Assembly (NCBI GenBank): GCA_015521535.1
Contig: WAOA01000010.1
Location: forward strand, 1 to 10,485
Source: Candidatus Aenigmatarchaeota archaeon
GTDB taxonomy: Archaea > Aenigmatarchaeota > Aenigmatarchaeia > Aenigmatarchaeales > SZUA-1535
Reading direction: 5' to 3'
DNA: 10,485 nucleotides
Positions 1 through 7,197 of this stretch are shown here, piece by piece. Within the stretch, counting starts at the first letter, position 1. Each line of letters starts with the position of its first letter. Both the position numbers and the translations under genes were made by a program. The notes under the pieces are model-generated. The model was not told the DNA's origin. It was given only the letters and a program-made list of their open reading frames with translations, and made no database searches.

Positions 1-2536
1 ATATAATAGTAGCAATAATCCCTAAGATTAATAGTTTATTTACTATCAAGCCTGTTTTAAAAATAGATTCATCTAAAGATTTAAAGTTAAGCGTATTAAA
101 TATAACCATACCTATTATCGCTATAAATGTCATTGTTCTTGCTTTTTCAATATTAGAGATCGGATCACCAAGATTAAAAACTAAAAAAGCCATCGAGGTC
201 ATAAATACAGCCAAACTGAAAATCAATAACCAATTCTTTTTTGTTAGAAATTTCTGTTTCGGATTTCTCGGTCGTTTAAGCATTATATTTTTTCTCGGCG
301 GGTCTAAACTCAATGCTATTGCAGGAAATTCTTGGCCGATCAAATTTATAAATAGTATAGGTAGCGCTAACAAAGGCAAGAACTCGAAACCGAGTAAAAT
401 AACGGCTAAGAGCGTAAGCAATACTTCACAATAATTTCTAGATATTAAATAACATGTAAATTTCTTTATGTTTTCATATATCGTTCTCCCGTGTTTTACG
501 GCTTCAACAATAGTAGCAAAATTATCGTCCTGTAAGATCATAACGCTGGTCTCTTTTGCTACATCTGTACCTTTAATTCCCATTGCAATACCGACATCCG
601 CCTTTTTTAAAGCCGGGGCATCATTAATTCCATCGCCAGTCATTGCAACAACATGACCCTTTTTCTTCAGTGCTTTAACAATTCTTAATTTTTGCTCTGG
701 TAAAGTTCGTGCGTAAATATAAATATCTTCTACAACAGACTCGAATTCTTTATCACTCAAACATTTTAATTCATCTCCGGTTATTATACCGTCTTCAACT
801 ATTTTTCTGATTTTTCTGTTTTTTATCTTCTTTAAATTTATTTTATTATCGAATAAATCAATTTTATTTGCTATAGCCTTTGCGGTTTCTTTACTGTCTC
901 CTGTTATCATCACAACCTTTATTCCGGCTTTTTTACATATATTTACAGCCCTTTTTACATCTTCTCTCGGAGGATCCATCATAGCAACTAATCCCAAAAA
1001 AATCAAATCTTTTTCAATATTTTTCGGATTCAAAGATTTGAGATTATCTTTGTAACAAATACCCAAGACTCTGAAAGCAGAAGTCGTAAATTTTCTATTT
1101 ATTTTCAATATTTCTTCAATTTTTTTTCTATTTAATTTTTCTATTTTCCCGTTTCTCAAAATAAATTTACATTTTCGTAGGATAATTTCCGGTGCACCCT
1201 TAACAAATGCTATTTTATTTTTACCCTTTTTATGTACAGTTGTCATCATTTTTCTTTCCGAGGTAAAAATTATTTCTTCTAATCTTACATATTCTCTTTC
1301 TAAATCATCTTTCCATATATCAGCCTTTGCCGCTACAACTACAAGAGATGCTTCTGTTGGATCGCCGATAATTTTCCATTCGCCTTTAATTTCTTCAAGA
1401 GAAGCATTGTTACATAGAGCAATCGCCTTCAGCAAGAAAAGTAAATCCTTTTCATTATCAATATTCACTTTTTTATTATCTATCAGAAACTCACCCTTCG
1501 GTTCGTATCCTGCTCCGGTCACATCAAAAATTTTATCGCCTACAAAAATTTTTTTAACAGTCATTTCATTTTTCGTAATGGTTCCTGTTTTATCCGTACA
1601 AATAACTGTTACGCTGCCGAGTGTCTCAACGGCCAGCATTTTTCTTATTATAGCCTTATGTCTAGCCATTTTATGCATACCATAAGCAAGAGTTAATGTT
1701 AATGTTAGCGGTAATCCTTCGGGTATTGATGCAACTGCCAAAGCCAGTACAACAATTAACATTTCTGTTAGAGGTGCATTTTTAATTAATCCTAATATAA
1801 ATGTAATTATAGAAACTGTTAGAGCGATTATTACCAAAAATTTTGTAAGCTGCTCTATCTTGATTTGCAAAGGCGTCTTTTCTTCAACTTCCTGAATCAT
1901 TCCCGCGATTTTTCCCAATTCGGTTTGCATACCCGTTGCTATGACCAGTGCTTTACACTTACCGTGAATAATTTGTGTTCCTGCGAAAATTAAATCCCCG
2001 ATTGATTTTTCAACGGATACGCTTTCACCTGTTAGAGCGGATTCATCGACTTTTAGACCAATTAACTCAAAAATCTTTGCATCGGCCGGAACATTATCTC
2101 CGTTTTCTAAGAATAAAATATCACCCGGAACTATTTCTCTTGTCGGTATTTTCCTTACCTTACCGTTTCTTATAACTTTAGTTGTCGGCTGTACAATTTT
2201 TTTTAATTCTTCCATCGCCTTTTCCGCTTTATACTCCTGAATAAAACCTAAGAATATAACGAAGCCTATAACGAAAGAGATGGCCCAGAAACTTGGGATT
2301 TCTCCTATAAAATACGAAATTAAAGCCGCTATAAAAAGTATCCAAACTACAAAACTCTTGAACTGTCTCAATAAAATTTTTATAGGGGTCGCCTTTCTTT
2401 TTTCCTTAATTTCATTAAATCCGTATTTCTTAATCCGTATTTCTACTTCCTTATCGCTCAATCCGTTTTTAGAAGATTTTAGTTTATTGAACAATTCTTC
2501 TATATCTGAGTTTTTATACTCATCAACTTTTACCAT
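1..2536 (-). CDS. P2-type cation-transporting ATPase (SERCA/PMCA-like), 3' end cut by window edge
   Basis: ATP-driven cation pump of the inner membrane; 845 complete codons are visible, reading off the left edge in M9. Order seen: N-terminal cation-ATPase domain (about 1-60), M1-M2 (about 62-100), actuator domain with TGES at 169-172, M3-M4 with PEGLP (E273), phosphorylation motif DKTGT (D315), nucleotide domain with a KGAPE motif, hinge TGDGINDAP at 633-641, then M5 onward. Family members of about 880-910 residues suggest some 40-60 residues are missing. In SERCA numbering, the Ca-site residues E309 (here E273), N768 (N701), E771 (E704) and N796 (N731) are present. M6, however, reads NLIGQE where SERCA has NLVTDG, so T799 and D800 are replaced by Gly and Gln. 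The fold class is certain; the ion carried (Ca, Na, H or other) is not. The ATG at 2536 was chosen because GAGGTT lies 7 bases ahead and a TATA-like box lies further upstream. Confidence 0.95.
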   Translation of the reverse strand, partial: MVKVDEYKNSDIEELFNKLKSSKNGLSDKEVEIRIKKYGFNEIKEKRKATPIKILLRQFKSFVVWILFIAALISYFIGEIPSFWAISFVIGFVIFLGFIQEYKAEKAMEELKKIVQPTTKVIRNGKVRKIPTREIVPGDILFLENGDNVPADAKIFELIGLKVDESALTGESVSVEKSIGDLIFAGTQIIHGKCKALVIATGMQTELGKIAGMIQEVEEKTPLQIKIEQLTKFLVIIALTVSIITFILGLIKNAPLTEMLIVVLALAVASIPEGLPLTLTLTLAYGMHKMARHKAIIRKMLAVETLGSVTVICTDKTGTITKNEMTVKKIFVGDKIFDVTGAGYEPKGEFLIDNKKVNIDNEKDLLFLLKAIALCNNASLEEIKGEWKIIGDPTEASLVVVAAKADIWKDDLEREYVRLEEIIFTSERKMMTTVHKKGKNKIAFVKGAPEIILRKCKFILRNGKIEKLNRKKIEEILKINRKFTTSAFRVLGICYKDNLKSLNPKNIEKDLIFLGLVAMMDPPREDVKRAVNICKKAGIKVVMITGDSKETAKAIANKIDLFDNKINLKKIKNRKIRKIVEDGIITGDELKCLSDKEFESVVEDIYIYARTLPEQKLRIVKALKKKGHVVAMTGDGINDAPALKKADVGIAMGIKGTDVAKETSVMILQDDNFATIVEAVKHGRTIYENIKKFTCYLISRNYCEVLLTLLAVILLGFEFLPLLALPILFINLIGQEFPAIALSLDPPRKNIMLKRPRNPKQKFLTKKNWLLIFSLAVFMTSMAFLVFNLGDPISNIEKARTMTFIAIIGMVIFNTLNFKSLDESIFKTGLIVNKLLILGIIATII

Positions 2537-2543
2537 TATTCTT

Positions 2544-2549
2544 AACCTC
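2544..2549 (-). promoter_or_regulatory. Ribosome binding site of the P-type ATPase
   Basis: GAGGTT on the minus strand, 7 bases before the ATG at 2536, complements the archaeal anti-Shine-Dalgarno sequence and fixes the start codon. Confidence 0.6.
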
Positions 2550-2573
2550 GTTGATTCGCAATTTTCTATTATA

Positions 2574-2584
2574 CCTTATAAATT
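2574..2584 (-). promoter_or_regulatory. Probable TATA box of the P-type ATPase gene
   Basis: On the minus strand this reads AATTTATAAGG. It sits about 44 bases ahead of the ATPase ATG and overlaps the stop codon of the NYN gene. A start site about 26 bases downstream (near 2554) would give a leader of about 18 bases containing the GAGGTT ribosome binding site. This suggests the ATPase can be transcribed separately from the upstream cluster, though read-through is not excluded. Confidence 0.5.
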
Positions 2585-3026
2585 ATTTTTTCTTCAAAAG
2601 TTCAACTTTATCCGCTGCTCTCATTAGCGATGTTCCTAACGCTTCTTTAACCGCTATAAGTACAGCGATTTTTCCCCGTTCCTTTATTTTTTGGAGAAGC
2701 GGCGTAAAATCAGCGTCTCTGGTAGCAACAGCGATTATTTGAATATTGGCATCGTGCACCGCATCCATAGCATGCACAGCCAAAGCAACATCAACATCTA
2801 TATCATCCTTTTCTCCGAGCGCGATCACAGGTTCTAAGCCGTGGTTGGCTACCGCTTCTATCAATTTTTCCGGTGCGAACTGGTTAAGAAAAACCTTTCC
2901 TATAACTATCCTTCCGTACTTTGAAGCACGTTTTATTATGTCGTCTAAAGTGAATTTAAACTCTTTTCTTAGCATATTGGGTCCGTCAACAAAAAGTGCT
3001 ATGTTCTTTTTTTGTTTGAACAGCAT
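2583..3026 (-). CDS. NYN/LabA-like (DUF88 family) putative RNase
   Basis: A 147-residue single-domain protein of the NYN group of PIN-like nucleases. The acidic residues expected at the metal site are present: D14 in LFVDGPN, D77 and D79 in DIDVDVAL, and D104 and D106 in ATRDADF. The TRDxDF and FVDGPN blocks match the archaeal LabA-like family (recalled as TIGR00288). Relatives are thought to cut or process RNA with Mg; the target here is unknown. The reading frame can be extended to a TTG at 3047 that overlaps the M50 gene. I prefer the ATG at 3026 because GGGGTGAT lies just ahead and the conserved block starts soon after. Four bases separate it from the M50 stop, so it is probably translationally coupled and the last gene of the SRP RNA-protease cluster. 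No signal peptide or membrane segment is seen. Confidence 0.85.
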   Translation of the reverse strand: MLFKQKKNIALFVDGPNMLRKEFKFTLDDIIKRASKYGRIVIGKVFLNQFAPEKLIEAVANHGLEPVIALGEKDDIDVDVALAVHAMDAVHDANIQIIAVATRDADFTPLLQKIKERGKIAVLIAVKEALGTSLMRAADKVELLKKK

Positions 3027-3030
3027 TTCA

Positions 3031-3600
3031 TCACCCCAAAAATACAAAACCTAAGAAAGAAATTGAAAAAAGAAGTAAATAAACTTTATAATCCCATAAA
3101 AATACCTTAATTCCGTCTAGAGGAGGTATAGGCAATAAGTTAAAAAATGATAACCAGAAAGAAAATTTTGATATTAAAATAAAAAGACCGAGAGGATAAA
3201 GAGAGTATATAAACAAAAATATTATTCCTATTAAGATATTGGAAATTGGTCCGGATGCTGAAATTATACCGTATTCTTTTTTAGTCATAGGTCTTACAAC
3301 GAATGCGAATTTTTCAGAATAAGGTGAAATCCGCACAGCTCCGGGAGCGGCGAAAATAAAACCGAAGAAACTCGAGACCAAGGCAAAAAACAGTCCAAGA
3401 GGCCATGCGACATATTTTGCGGAAAATCCGAAATATTTGGCGCTGGTGCGATGCGCCATTTCATGAATGAAAAAACATAGCACGGAGATCGTAAAACTTA
3501 TTAAAAGAGATTGAAATAAACTCCCGCCTATAAGATTTGAAAATGCTATGGAAAGTATAAAAATAGAAAGCATCATATCTTGCATTTCTTTCCTATCCAT
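3031..3600 (-). CDS. Membrane metalloprotease, M50 / site-2 protease family
   Basis: Polytopic zinc protease of 189 residues, expected to cut within or next to transmembrane segments. The zinc site is complete: HEMAH at 46-50 in an early membrane helix, and the third ligand D162 in NLLPIPPLDG (154-163). A GPISN block at 117-121 matches the conserved GPxxN segment of the family. Membrane helices are seen at about 12-45, 65-85, 115-135 and 137-156, with a short one at the C-terminus. It is a minimal version without PDZ or CBS domains, typical of short archaeal members. The start is 3 bases after the Lon-like stop, with GGTGA inside the last Lon codons serving as ribosome binding site. Its position directly after another membrane-bound protease suggests sequential cleavage of shared substrates; this is inference. 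Confidence 0.92.
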   Translation of the reverse strand: MDRKEMQDMMLSIFILSIAFSNLIGGSLFQSLLISFTISVLCFFIHEMAHRTSAKYFGFSAKYVAWPLGLFFALVSSFFGFIFAAPGAVRISPYSEKFAFVVRPMTKKEYGIISASGPISNILIGIIFLFIYSLYPLGLFILISKFSFWLSFFNLLPIPPLDGIKVFLWDYKVYLLLFSISFLGFVFLG

Positions 3601-3603
3601 TTT

Positions 3604-4389
3604 CTATTCACCGAAAAAGTAATTAATAGCATCGTAAATAGTTTCAACCTCTCTTACTTCTATTCCTACTTTTTCAGAAATATTTATTTTCTTTTTTTTA
3701 TAAGTGGTTTCGCAAAAAATAAATCCTGGTTTTCTTATACATTTTTCTTCCGGAATTAACTTTATTTCGGTACCCTTACCTTGAGGTACAAGTAATAATT
3801 TTGTACCTATATTTTTAGCAGCCTCTGCTTTTTCATATATGCCTCCAACTTCTCCTATTCTGCCGTCGGGATTAATCGTTCCCGTAATTAGTACGGAATT
3901 ATCCAAGGTTATATTCCTTAGTGCAGCGATCGTAGCAATAGTAAACGCCGCCCCGGCAGACGGACCGCCGACTATTGATGCGTTTGAACGAATTGTATAG
4001 ATCACATCAAAAGTTTTTGCGTTCCTTCCGGTAATATTAGCGGCCAAATCTCGGGCTAATTGAATTGAATGCTGCGTATCGACCCAGAAAAGTAAATTGT
4101 CTATATCCGCGAGAACCTTTCCAGTTCCGGGTCTAACCTCTACATATAAGGGTATTGCAACGCCTTTTCCATCTTGATCTACGGCAAGAAGATAAATAGT
4201 GGTTGAGTTGTAAGATGAGGAATCCGAAGGTATATAAACTGGTACTTCTTTAACTATTGTTTCGACTTTTTGAGTACCATAAAATATTTTACCGACAGAA
4301 AAACCCAAAAAAAATATTATTATAAAGAACGCTATAAATAATCCTTCGGTTTTTCTCATTGTTGTATTTCTTCTTATACTTCTTCTCAT
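3604..4389 (-). CDS. Membrane-anchored Lon-type (S16) serine protease without ATPase domain
   Basis: A 261-residue protein with a basic N-terminus (many Arg and Lys in residues 1-13), a hydrophobic segment at about 17-37, and a Lon proteolytic domain at about 63-260. The Ser-Lys dyad is visible: S144 in GGPSAGAA and K187 in GGIYEKAEAA. No Walker motifs or AAA+ domain exist, so it resembles the stand-alone archaeal proteases of COG1750 rather than LonA or LonB. By the positive-inside rule the protease domain should lie outside the cell. Two cysteines, C217 and C226, could form a disulfide there. Its role is probably ATP-independent cleavage of envelope or membrane proteins. The start has GGTGAT 5 bases ahead; an alternative ATG at residue 11 would shorten the basic region. 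It begins about 11 bases after the terminal stem of the SRP RNA and is followed 3 bases later by the M50 gene. Confidence 0.88.
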   Translation of the reverse strand: MRRSIRRNTTMRKTEGLFIAFFIIIFFLGFSVGKIFYGTQKVETIVKEVPVYIPSDSSSYNSTTIYLLAVDQDGKGVAIPLYVEVRPGTGKVLADIDNLLFWVDTQHSIQLARDLAANITGRNAKTFDVIYTIRSNASIVGGPSAGAAFTIATIAALRNITLDNSVLITGTINPDGRIGEVGGIYEKAEAAKNIGTKLLLVPQGKGTEIKLIPEEKCIRKPGFIFCETTYKKKKINISEKVGIEVREVETIYDAINYFFGE

Positions 4390-4394
4390 TATTT

Positions 4395-4400
4395 ATCACC
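4395..4400 (-). promoter_or_regulatory. Ribosome binding site of the Lon-like protease, abutting the SRP RNA
   Basis: GGTGAT, a six-base match to the archaeal 16S 3' end, lies 5 bases before the ATG at 4389. It starts directly after the last base (4401) of the inverted repeat that closes the SRP RNA. A ribosome binding site implies a leadered transcript, which would have to begin in or before the SRP RNA gene. Confidence 0.65.
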
Positions 4401-4403
4401 TTT

Positions 4404-4685
4404 AGTGCAGGAGGCGTGCCCTCGGTGGATTTGCAACACGGTAAAAGCTACCCTGTTTACTTCCTCATTTCCGCCACCCCACGAACACCCGTGCTTGCGG
4501 CTTACGGCTGCTCCCTTCCGGGCCTGACCGGGTTCACCGCAGGCACGGGCCCCGCGGGACGGAAACTCACGGTCAGTAAACAGGACTTTTACCGTGTTGC
4601 AAACCGCCCTCGGGCTTCGGCCCCGGCATGTAGGGGATTTCCGGTGACAGGGGACCCCTAACCCCCCGGCCTAGCCTCCTGCACT
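4404..4685 (-). ncRNA. ffs: Archaeal 7S signal recognition particle RNA
   Basis: About 282 nt on the minus strand, slightly shorter than the usual roughly 300. The 5' part has the archaeal block GGCTAGGCCGGGGGGTTAGG, followed by helix 3/4 sequence. Two long arms (near 4430-4460 and 4570-4605) pair as helix 5. The SRP54-binding helix 8 lies at 4501-4537, with the signatures GGTCAGG and GGAAGGGAGCAG. The ends close through a perfect 15-base inverted repeat (plus strand 4401-4415 TTTAGTGCAGGAGGC and 4674-4688); the mature ends are uncertain by a few bases. It scaffolds SRP19 and SRP54 for co-translational targeting to the membrane. It is far more GC-rich than the flanking genes. No oligo-T terminator follows its 3' end, so that end is probably made by processing. 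Confidence 0.97.
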
Positions 4686-4703
4686 AAAAAGTTATTTAAT
4701 AAA

Positions 4704-4713
4704 CTATAAAAAC
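4704..4713 (-). promoter_or_regulatory. TATA box of the SRP RNA gene
   Basis: GTTTTTATAG on the minus strand, centred about 24 bases ahead of the likely 5' end near 4684. It lies between the antiporter stop codon and the RNA. It is the only obvious promoter between the antiporter gene and the NYN gene, so it may also serve the Lon, M50 and NYN genes. Confidence 0.65.
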
Positions 4714-6483
4714 TTATTTTTCCTCGAGTATTCTATCCTTAATTTCGCAAACAATTTCGTATTGAACTTTTGATTCGTTCTTTTTTATTTCCTTTTCAAG
4801 AAAGTTTATGCTATCTTTTTTTAACTTCTCAAAATACGAATCATCGCGAGTGAAAAATTTATCAAGTAATGAAGATATTCTTTTGAATGTCAAGAATTTC
4901 GGTATTATTACATAATCTGCTCCGGCGGAATAGTATTTAAGCGCATCTTCTATGGTTTGAGATACGCAAATTATTTTACTTTTGGAGACGTTTTTCGTAT
5001 ACGCAATTAAAAACAGATTATCATCAACAGATGGAACGGTTGAAATTATAAGTTTAGCGTTCTTTATTCCGCCTGCTTCCAGAATTTCAGGATGCGTTAT
5101 ATCCCCGTAAATAACGGGAACACCTTCACTATAATATCTTTCTATAATTTCTGGATTGAAATCTATGACAACAAAAGGAATATTTCCTTTTATAAATCTA
5201 CGGATAAGATGCCTTCCCGTTAAGTCAGCCCCGCAAAGAATAATATGATCTCTCATTTTTCTTGTTCTCAGAGTCAGATCGTGTTTATAATGCTTTCTTC
5301 CGAATCCTATAACGGTATCAAACTTGTGCAGTATCTTATCGGAAAAATAGAAAAGCGTATTGGCATATTTAATAAAATAAGGTGTGAGTGACATAGTAAG
5401 AAGAGTTATGCCTACTATCAGCCCGAAGAAAGTTTCTGAGAAAATTCCGCGATATACACCTTCAAGCGCAATAATTAAAGAAAATTCGGAAATCTGGGAA
5501 AGATACGTACCAGAAAAGAACGAAGTTTTTCTTTCGTGCTCGAAAATACTCATTAAAATGTAAATTATGAACGGTTTTACTATAATAACGAATAGGGAAA
5601 ATATTATGATCTCTCTCAAGAATTGCGTAAATATACCGAATTTAAGTTCCATCCCCAGGGAGACAAAAAATATTACCGAAAAAAAGTCTTTTAAAGAGGA
5701 AATCTTACTCGAGATTTCTATATTATAAGGAAATGATGCCATTGCTATTCCTCCTAAAAACGCACCTATGGAAATAGGAAGCCCTAATAGGAAAGAGAAT
5801 CCGGAAAATACGAAAAGCGAAGTTAAAGATGCTAAGAATAATATTTCATGGTCTTTAGTAATTCTTTTTATAAGAACCGGAAATACATACTTACCGGCGA
5901 TCAATGCTAAGGAAAAGAAGCCCAATGCTGTTAGCAGTGAATTCAAAAAGAAGTAAAAATTAACATTAATATTTGAAGTGATGCTCGCGAGCACAGAAAC
6001 AGCGACTATATCCTGAAGAAGAAGAATTCCTAATATTATTCTGCCGTGAAGCGTTGCTATTTGATTTATATCGCTCATGAACTTAATCACAACCATAGTA
6101 CTGCTGAAGGAAAGGAGAAAACCCATATAAAGGGCGATGCTGCTGTTAAATCCTAAATGAAGAGAAAGTAGGTATCCTAAAACTACGGTTAGTATTATTT
6201 GAAATATCCCGACAAAGGAAATAGTAGGACCTAATTTTTTTATTCTTGAAATATCTAATTCTAATCCTGTTGCGAATAACAAAAACGCTATTCCTAATTC
6301 AGAAAGTATTTTTATGAAAGTCTCATCTTTTATTAACGAAAATACCTCCGGGCCTATTAAAAGTCCTGCTATAATATACGCTGGTATTAGCGGCTGACGA
6401 AGAATTTTTGCTATAGAAGCCAGAAGAGTTGCAAAAAGAACAACTACTCCGAGTTCGAATAAAAATAATTCATTCATGGCCAT
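4714..6483 (-). CDS. CPA2/Kef-type cation:proton antiporter with C-terminal RCK (TrkA-N) domain
   Basis: Membrane antiporter of 589 residues that exchanges K or Na for protons. About 12 membrane helices fill residues 5-375. The Kef-like QD pair sits at Q157-D158 in GILLLQDIVAV, and an LSFSST block lies at 124-129. A linker follows, then a TrkA-N/RCK domain at about 412-530 and a charged helical tail. The Rossmann nucleotide loop reads CGADLTG: the middle glycine of GxGxxG is Asp419, while the acidic residue at the end of beta-2 (D441 in VIDFNPE) is kept. Nucleotide binding may therefore be altered. Two in-frame ATGs (residues 1 and 3) are possible; no ribosome binding site is seen and a TATA-like box lies about 27 bases ahead, suggesting leaderless translation. 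Adk lies 24 bases upstream on the same strand, and the SRP RNA follows. Confidence 0.93.
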   Translation of the reverse strand: MAMNELFLFELGVVVLFATLLASIAKILRQPLIPAYIIAGLLIGPEVFSLIKDETFIKILSELGIAFLLFATGLELDISRIKKLGPTISFVGIFQIILTVVLGYLLSLHLGFNSSIALYMGFLLSFSSTMVVIKFMSDINQIATLHGRIILGILLLQDIVAVSVLASITSNINVNFYFFLNSLLTALGFFSLALIAGKYVFPVLIKRITKDHEILFLASLTSLFVFSGFSFLLGLPISIGAFLGGIAMASFPYNIEISSKISSLKDFFSVIFFVSLGMELKFGIFTQFLREIIIFSLFVIIVKPFIIYILMSIFEHERKTSFFSGTYLSQISEFSLIIALEGVYRGIFSETFFGLIVGITLLTMSLTPYFIKYANTLFYFSDKILHKFDTVIGFGRKHYKHDLTLRTRKMRDHIILCGADLTGRHLIRRFIKGNIPFVVIDFNPEIIERYYSEGVPVIYGDITHPEILEAGGIKNAKLIISTVPSVDDNLFLIAYTKNVSKSKIICVSQTIEDALKYYSAGADYVIIPKFLTFKRISSLLDKFFTRDDSYFEKLKKDSINFLEKEIKKNESKVQYEIVCEIKDRILEEK

Positions 6484-6505
6484 GGTATAGATTTAATTAA
6501 AATTA

Positions 6506-6515
6506 GTTTAAAAAT
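6506..6515 (-). promoter_or_regulatory. Possible TATA box of the antiporter gene
   Basis: TTTTTAAACT on the minus strand, centred about 27 bases ahead of the ATG at 6483 and overlapping the adk stop codon. The spacing suits a leaderless transcript and agrees with the missing ribosome binding site. AT-rich sequence is common here, so this rests mainly on spacing. Confidence 0.4.
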
Positions 6516-7158
6516 CTTTTAAAATAATATTTTCCACCTCGCTCGCTATATCATCTACAGATCTTTCGGCATCTACGGTAACTATAACTCCTTTTTTAGA
6601 ATAATATTCTATTATCCCGGTTATCTCATCGTAAAACCTTTTTAGTCTGTGCTTAATCACCTCTTCTTTATCATCTTCTCTTTGTATCAACTTCGCCTTA
6701 TCTTCGTCGCAGATTTCATCTTCTTTAGGAGGCGAGAATTTTAAATTGTAAATCCTTCCGCATACAGGGCAGTATCGTCGCAGAATCAATCTTTCCATAG
6801 ATGTTTTATCCGAAATGCTAAGTTCTATTACTTTACCTATATCCATACCGAGAATAGAGAGTTTTTCATCCAGAAGAATCGCCTGCCTCAGCGTTCTTGG
6901 ACAGCCGTTTAAAAGAATTATCTCATTCTCTTTCAATTCAAAAAGTTTATTTCCGATTATCTCGATAACTATTTCATCTTTTACCAATTCTCCTCTTGCC
7001 AGAATAGGTGCAATTTTTTTACCTAAATCCGTTTCCTTTTTAGATTCTTCCCGTAAAAGATCGCCTGTAACAATTAAAGGCCACTTGTGCTTTTCAGAAA
7101 GTTTTCTGCATATAGTGTCTTTACCGGAGCCGGGCTTACCTATAAAGATTACAAGCAT
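6508..7158 (-). CDS. adk: Adenylate kinase (zinc-lid type)
   Basis: Cytoplasmic nucleoside monophosphate kinase, ATP + AMP = 2 ADP; 216 residues, a normal length for the bacterial-type long form. The P-loop is GKPGSGKDT at 7-15, the AMP-binding block TGDLLR at 31-36, and the lid at about 122-160 with C130, C133, C150 and D153, the Cys3Asp zinc set known from Bacillus Adk. IQREDD at 158-163 matches the conserved lid-hinge arginine region. The usual DGFPRT motif is changed to NGCPRT (84-89). The frame is open far upstream, but that part is antisense to the neighbouring gene. I chose the ATG at 7158 because the fold starts there (MLVIFIG) and a TATA-like box is suitably placed. The ATG at 7176 would add six residues (MHKFLI) and falls in the opposing gene's TATA box. 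Confidence 0.95.
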   Translation of the reverse strand: MLVIFIGKPGSGKDTICRKLSEKHKWPLIVTGDLLREESKKETDLGKKIAPILARGELVKDEIVIEIIGNKLFELKENEIILLNGCPRTLRQAILLDEKLSILGMDIGKVIELSISDKTSMERLILRRYCPVCGRIYNLKFSPPKEDEICDEDKAKLIQREDDKEEVIKHRLKRFYDEITGIIEYYSKKGVIVTVDAERSVDDIASEVENIILKDF

Positions 7159-7164
7159 AATAAG

Positions 7165-7176
7165 AAATTTATGCAT
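7165..7176 (+). promoter_or_regulatory. Probable TATA box of the DRG-like TGS gene
   Basis: AAATTTATGCAT, in which the 9-mer TTTATGCAT lies at -28 to -20 from the ATG at 7196. The same 9-mer sits at the same position ahead of the KaiC-like gene. There is no ribosome binding site, so the transcript is probably leaderless. Confidence 0.6.
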
Positions 7177-7183
7177 TTTTTGC

Positions 7184-7197
7184 GTTTTTAAATTTAT
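7184..7197 (-). promoter_or_regulatory. Probable TATA box of adk
   Basis: On the minus strand this reads ATAAATTTAAAAAC, about 27-39 bases ahead of the ATG at 7158. No ribosome binding site is present, which fits a leaderless or nearly leaderless transcript. It overlaps the start codon of the divergent TGS gene. Confidence 0.45.

Noticed and set aside
3027..3047. TTG start for the NYN gene, seven residues upstream
   Set aside because: It would overlap the M50 gene and lacks a ribosome binding site, whereas the ATG at 3026 has GGGGTGAT.
2746..3054. Plus-strand frame of 102 codons opposite the NYN gene
   Set aside because: It is a low-complexity Ser/Ala/Thr-rich shadow of a gene with a complete acidic active site.
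4359..4661. Open reading frame of 100 codons on the plus strand across the GC-rich block
   Set aside because: It lies over the SRP RNA gene, has no ribosome binding site or recognisable domain, and its length comes from the GC content of the RNA.
6815..7195. Upstream extension of the TGS gene to a 399-codon frame
   Set aside because: It is antisense to adk, and the DRG-like similarity begins after the ATG at 7196.
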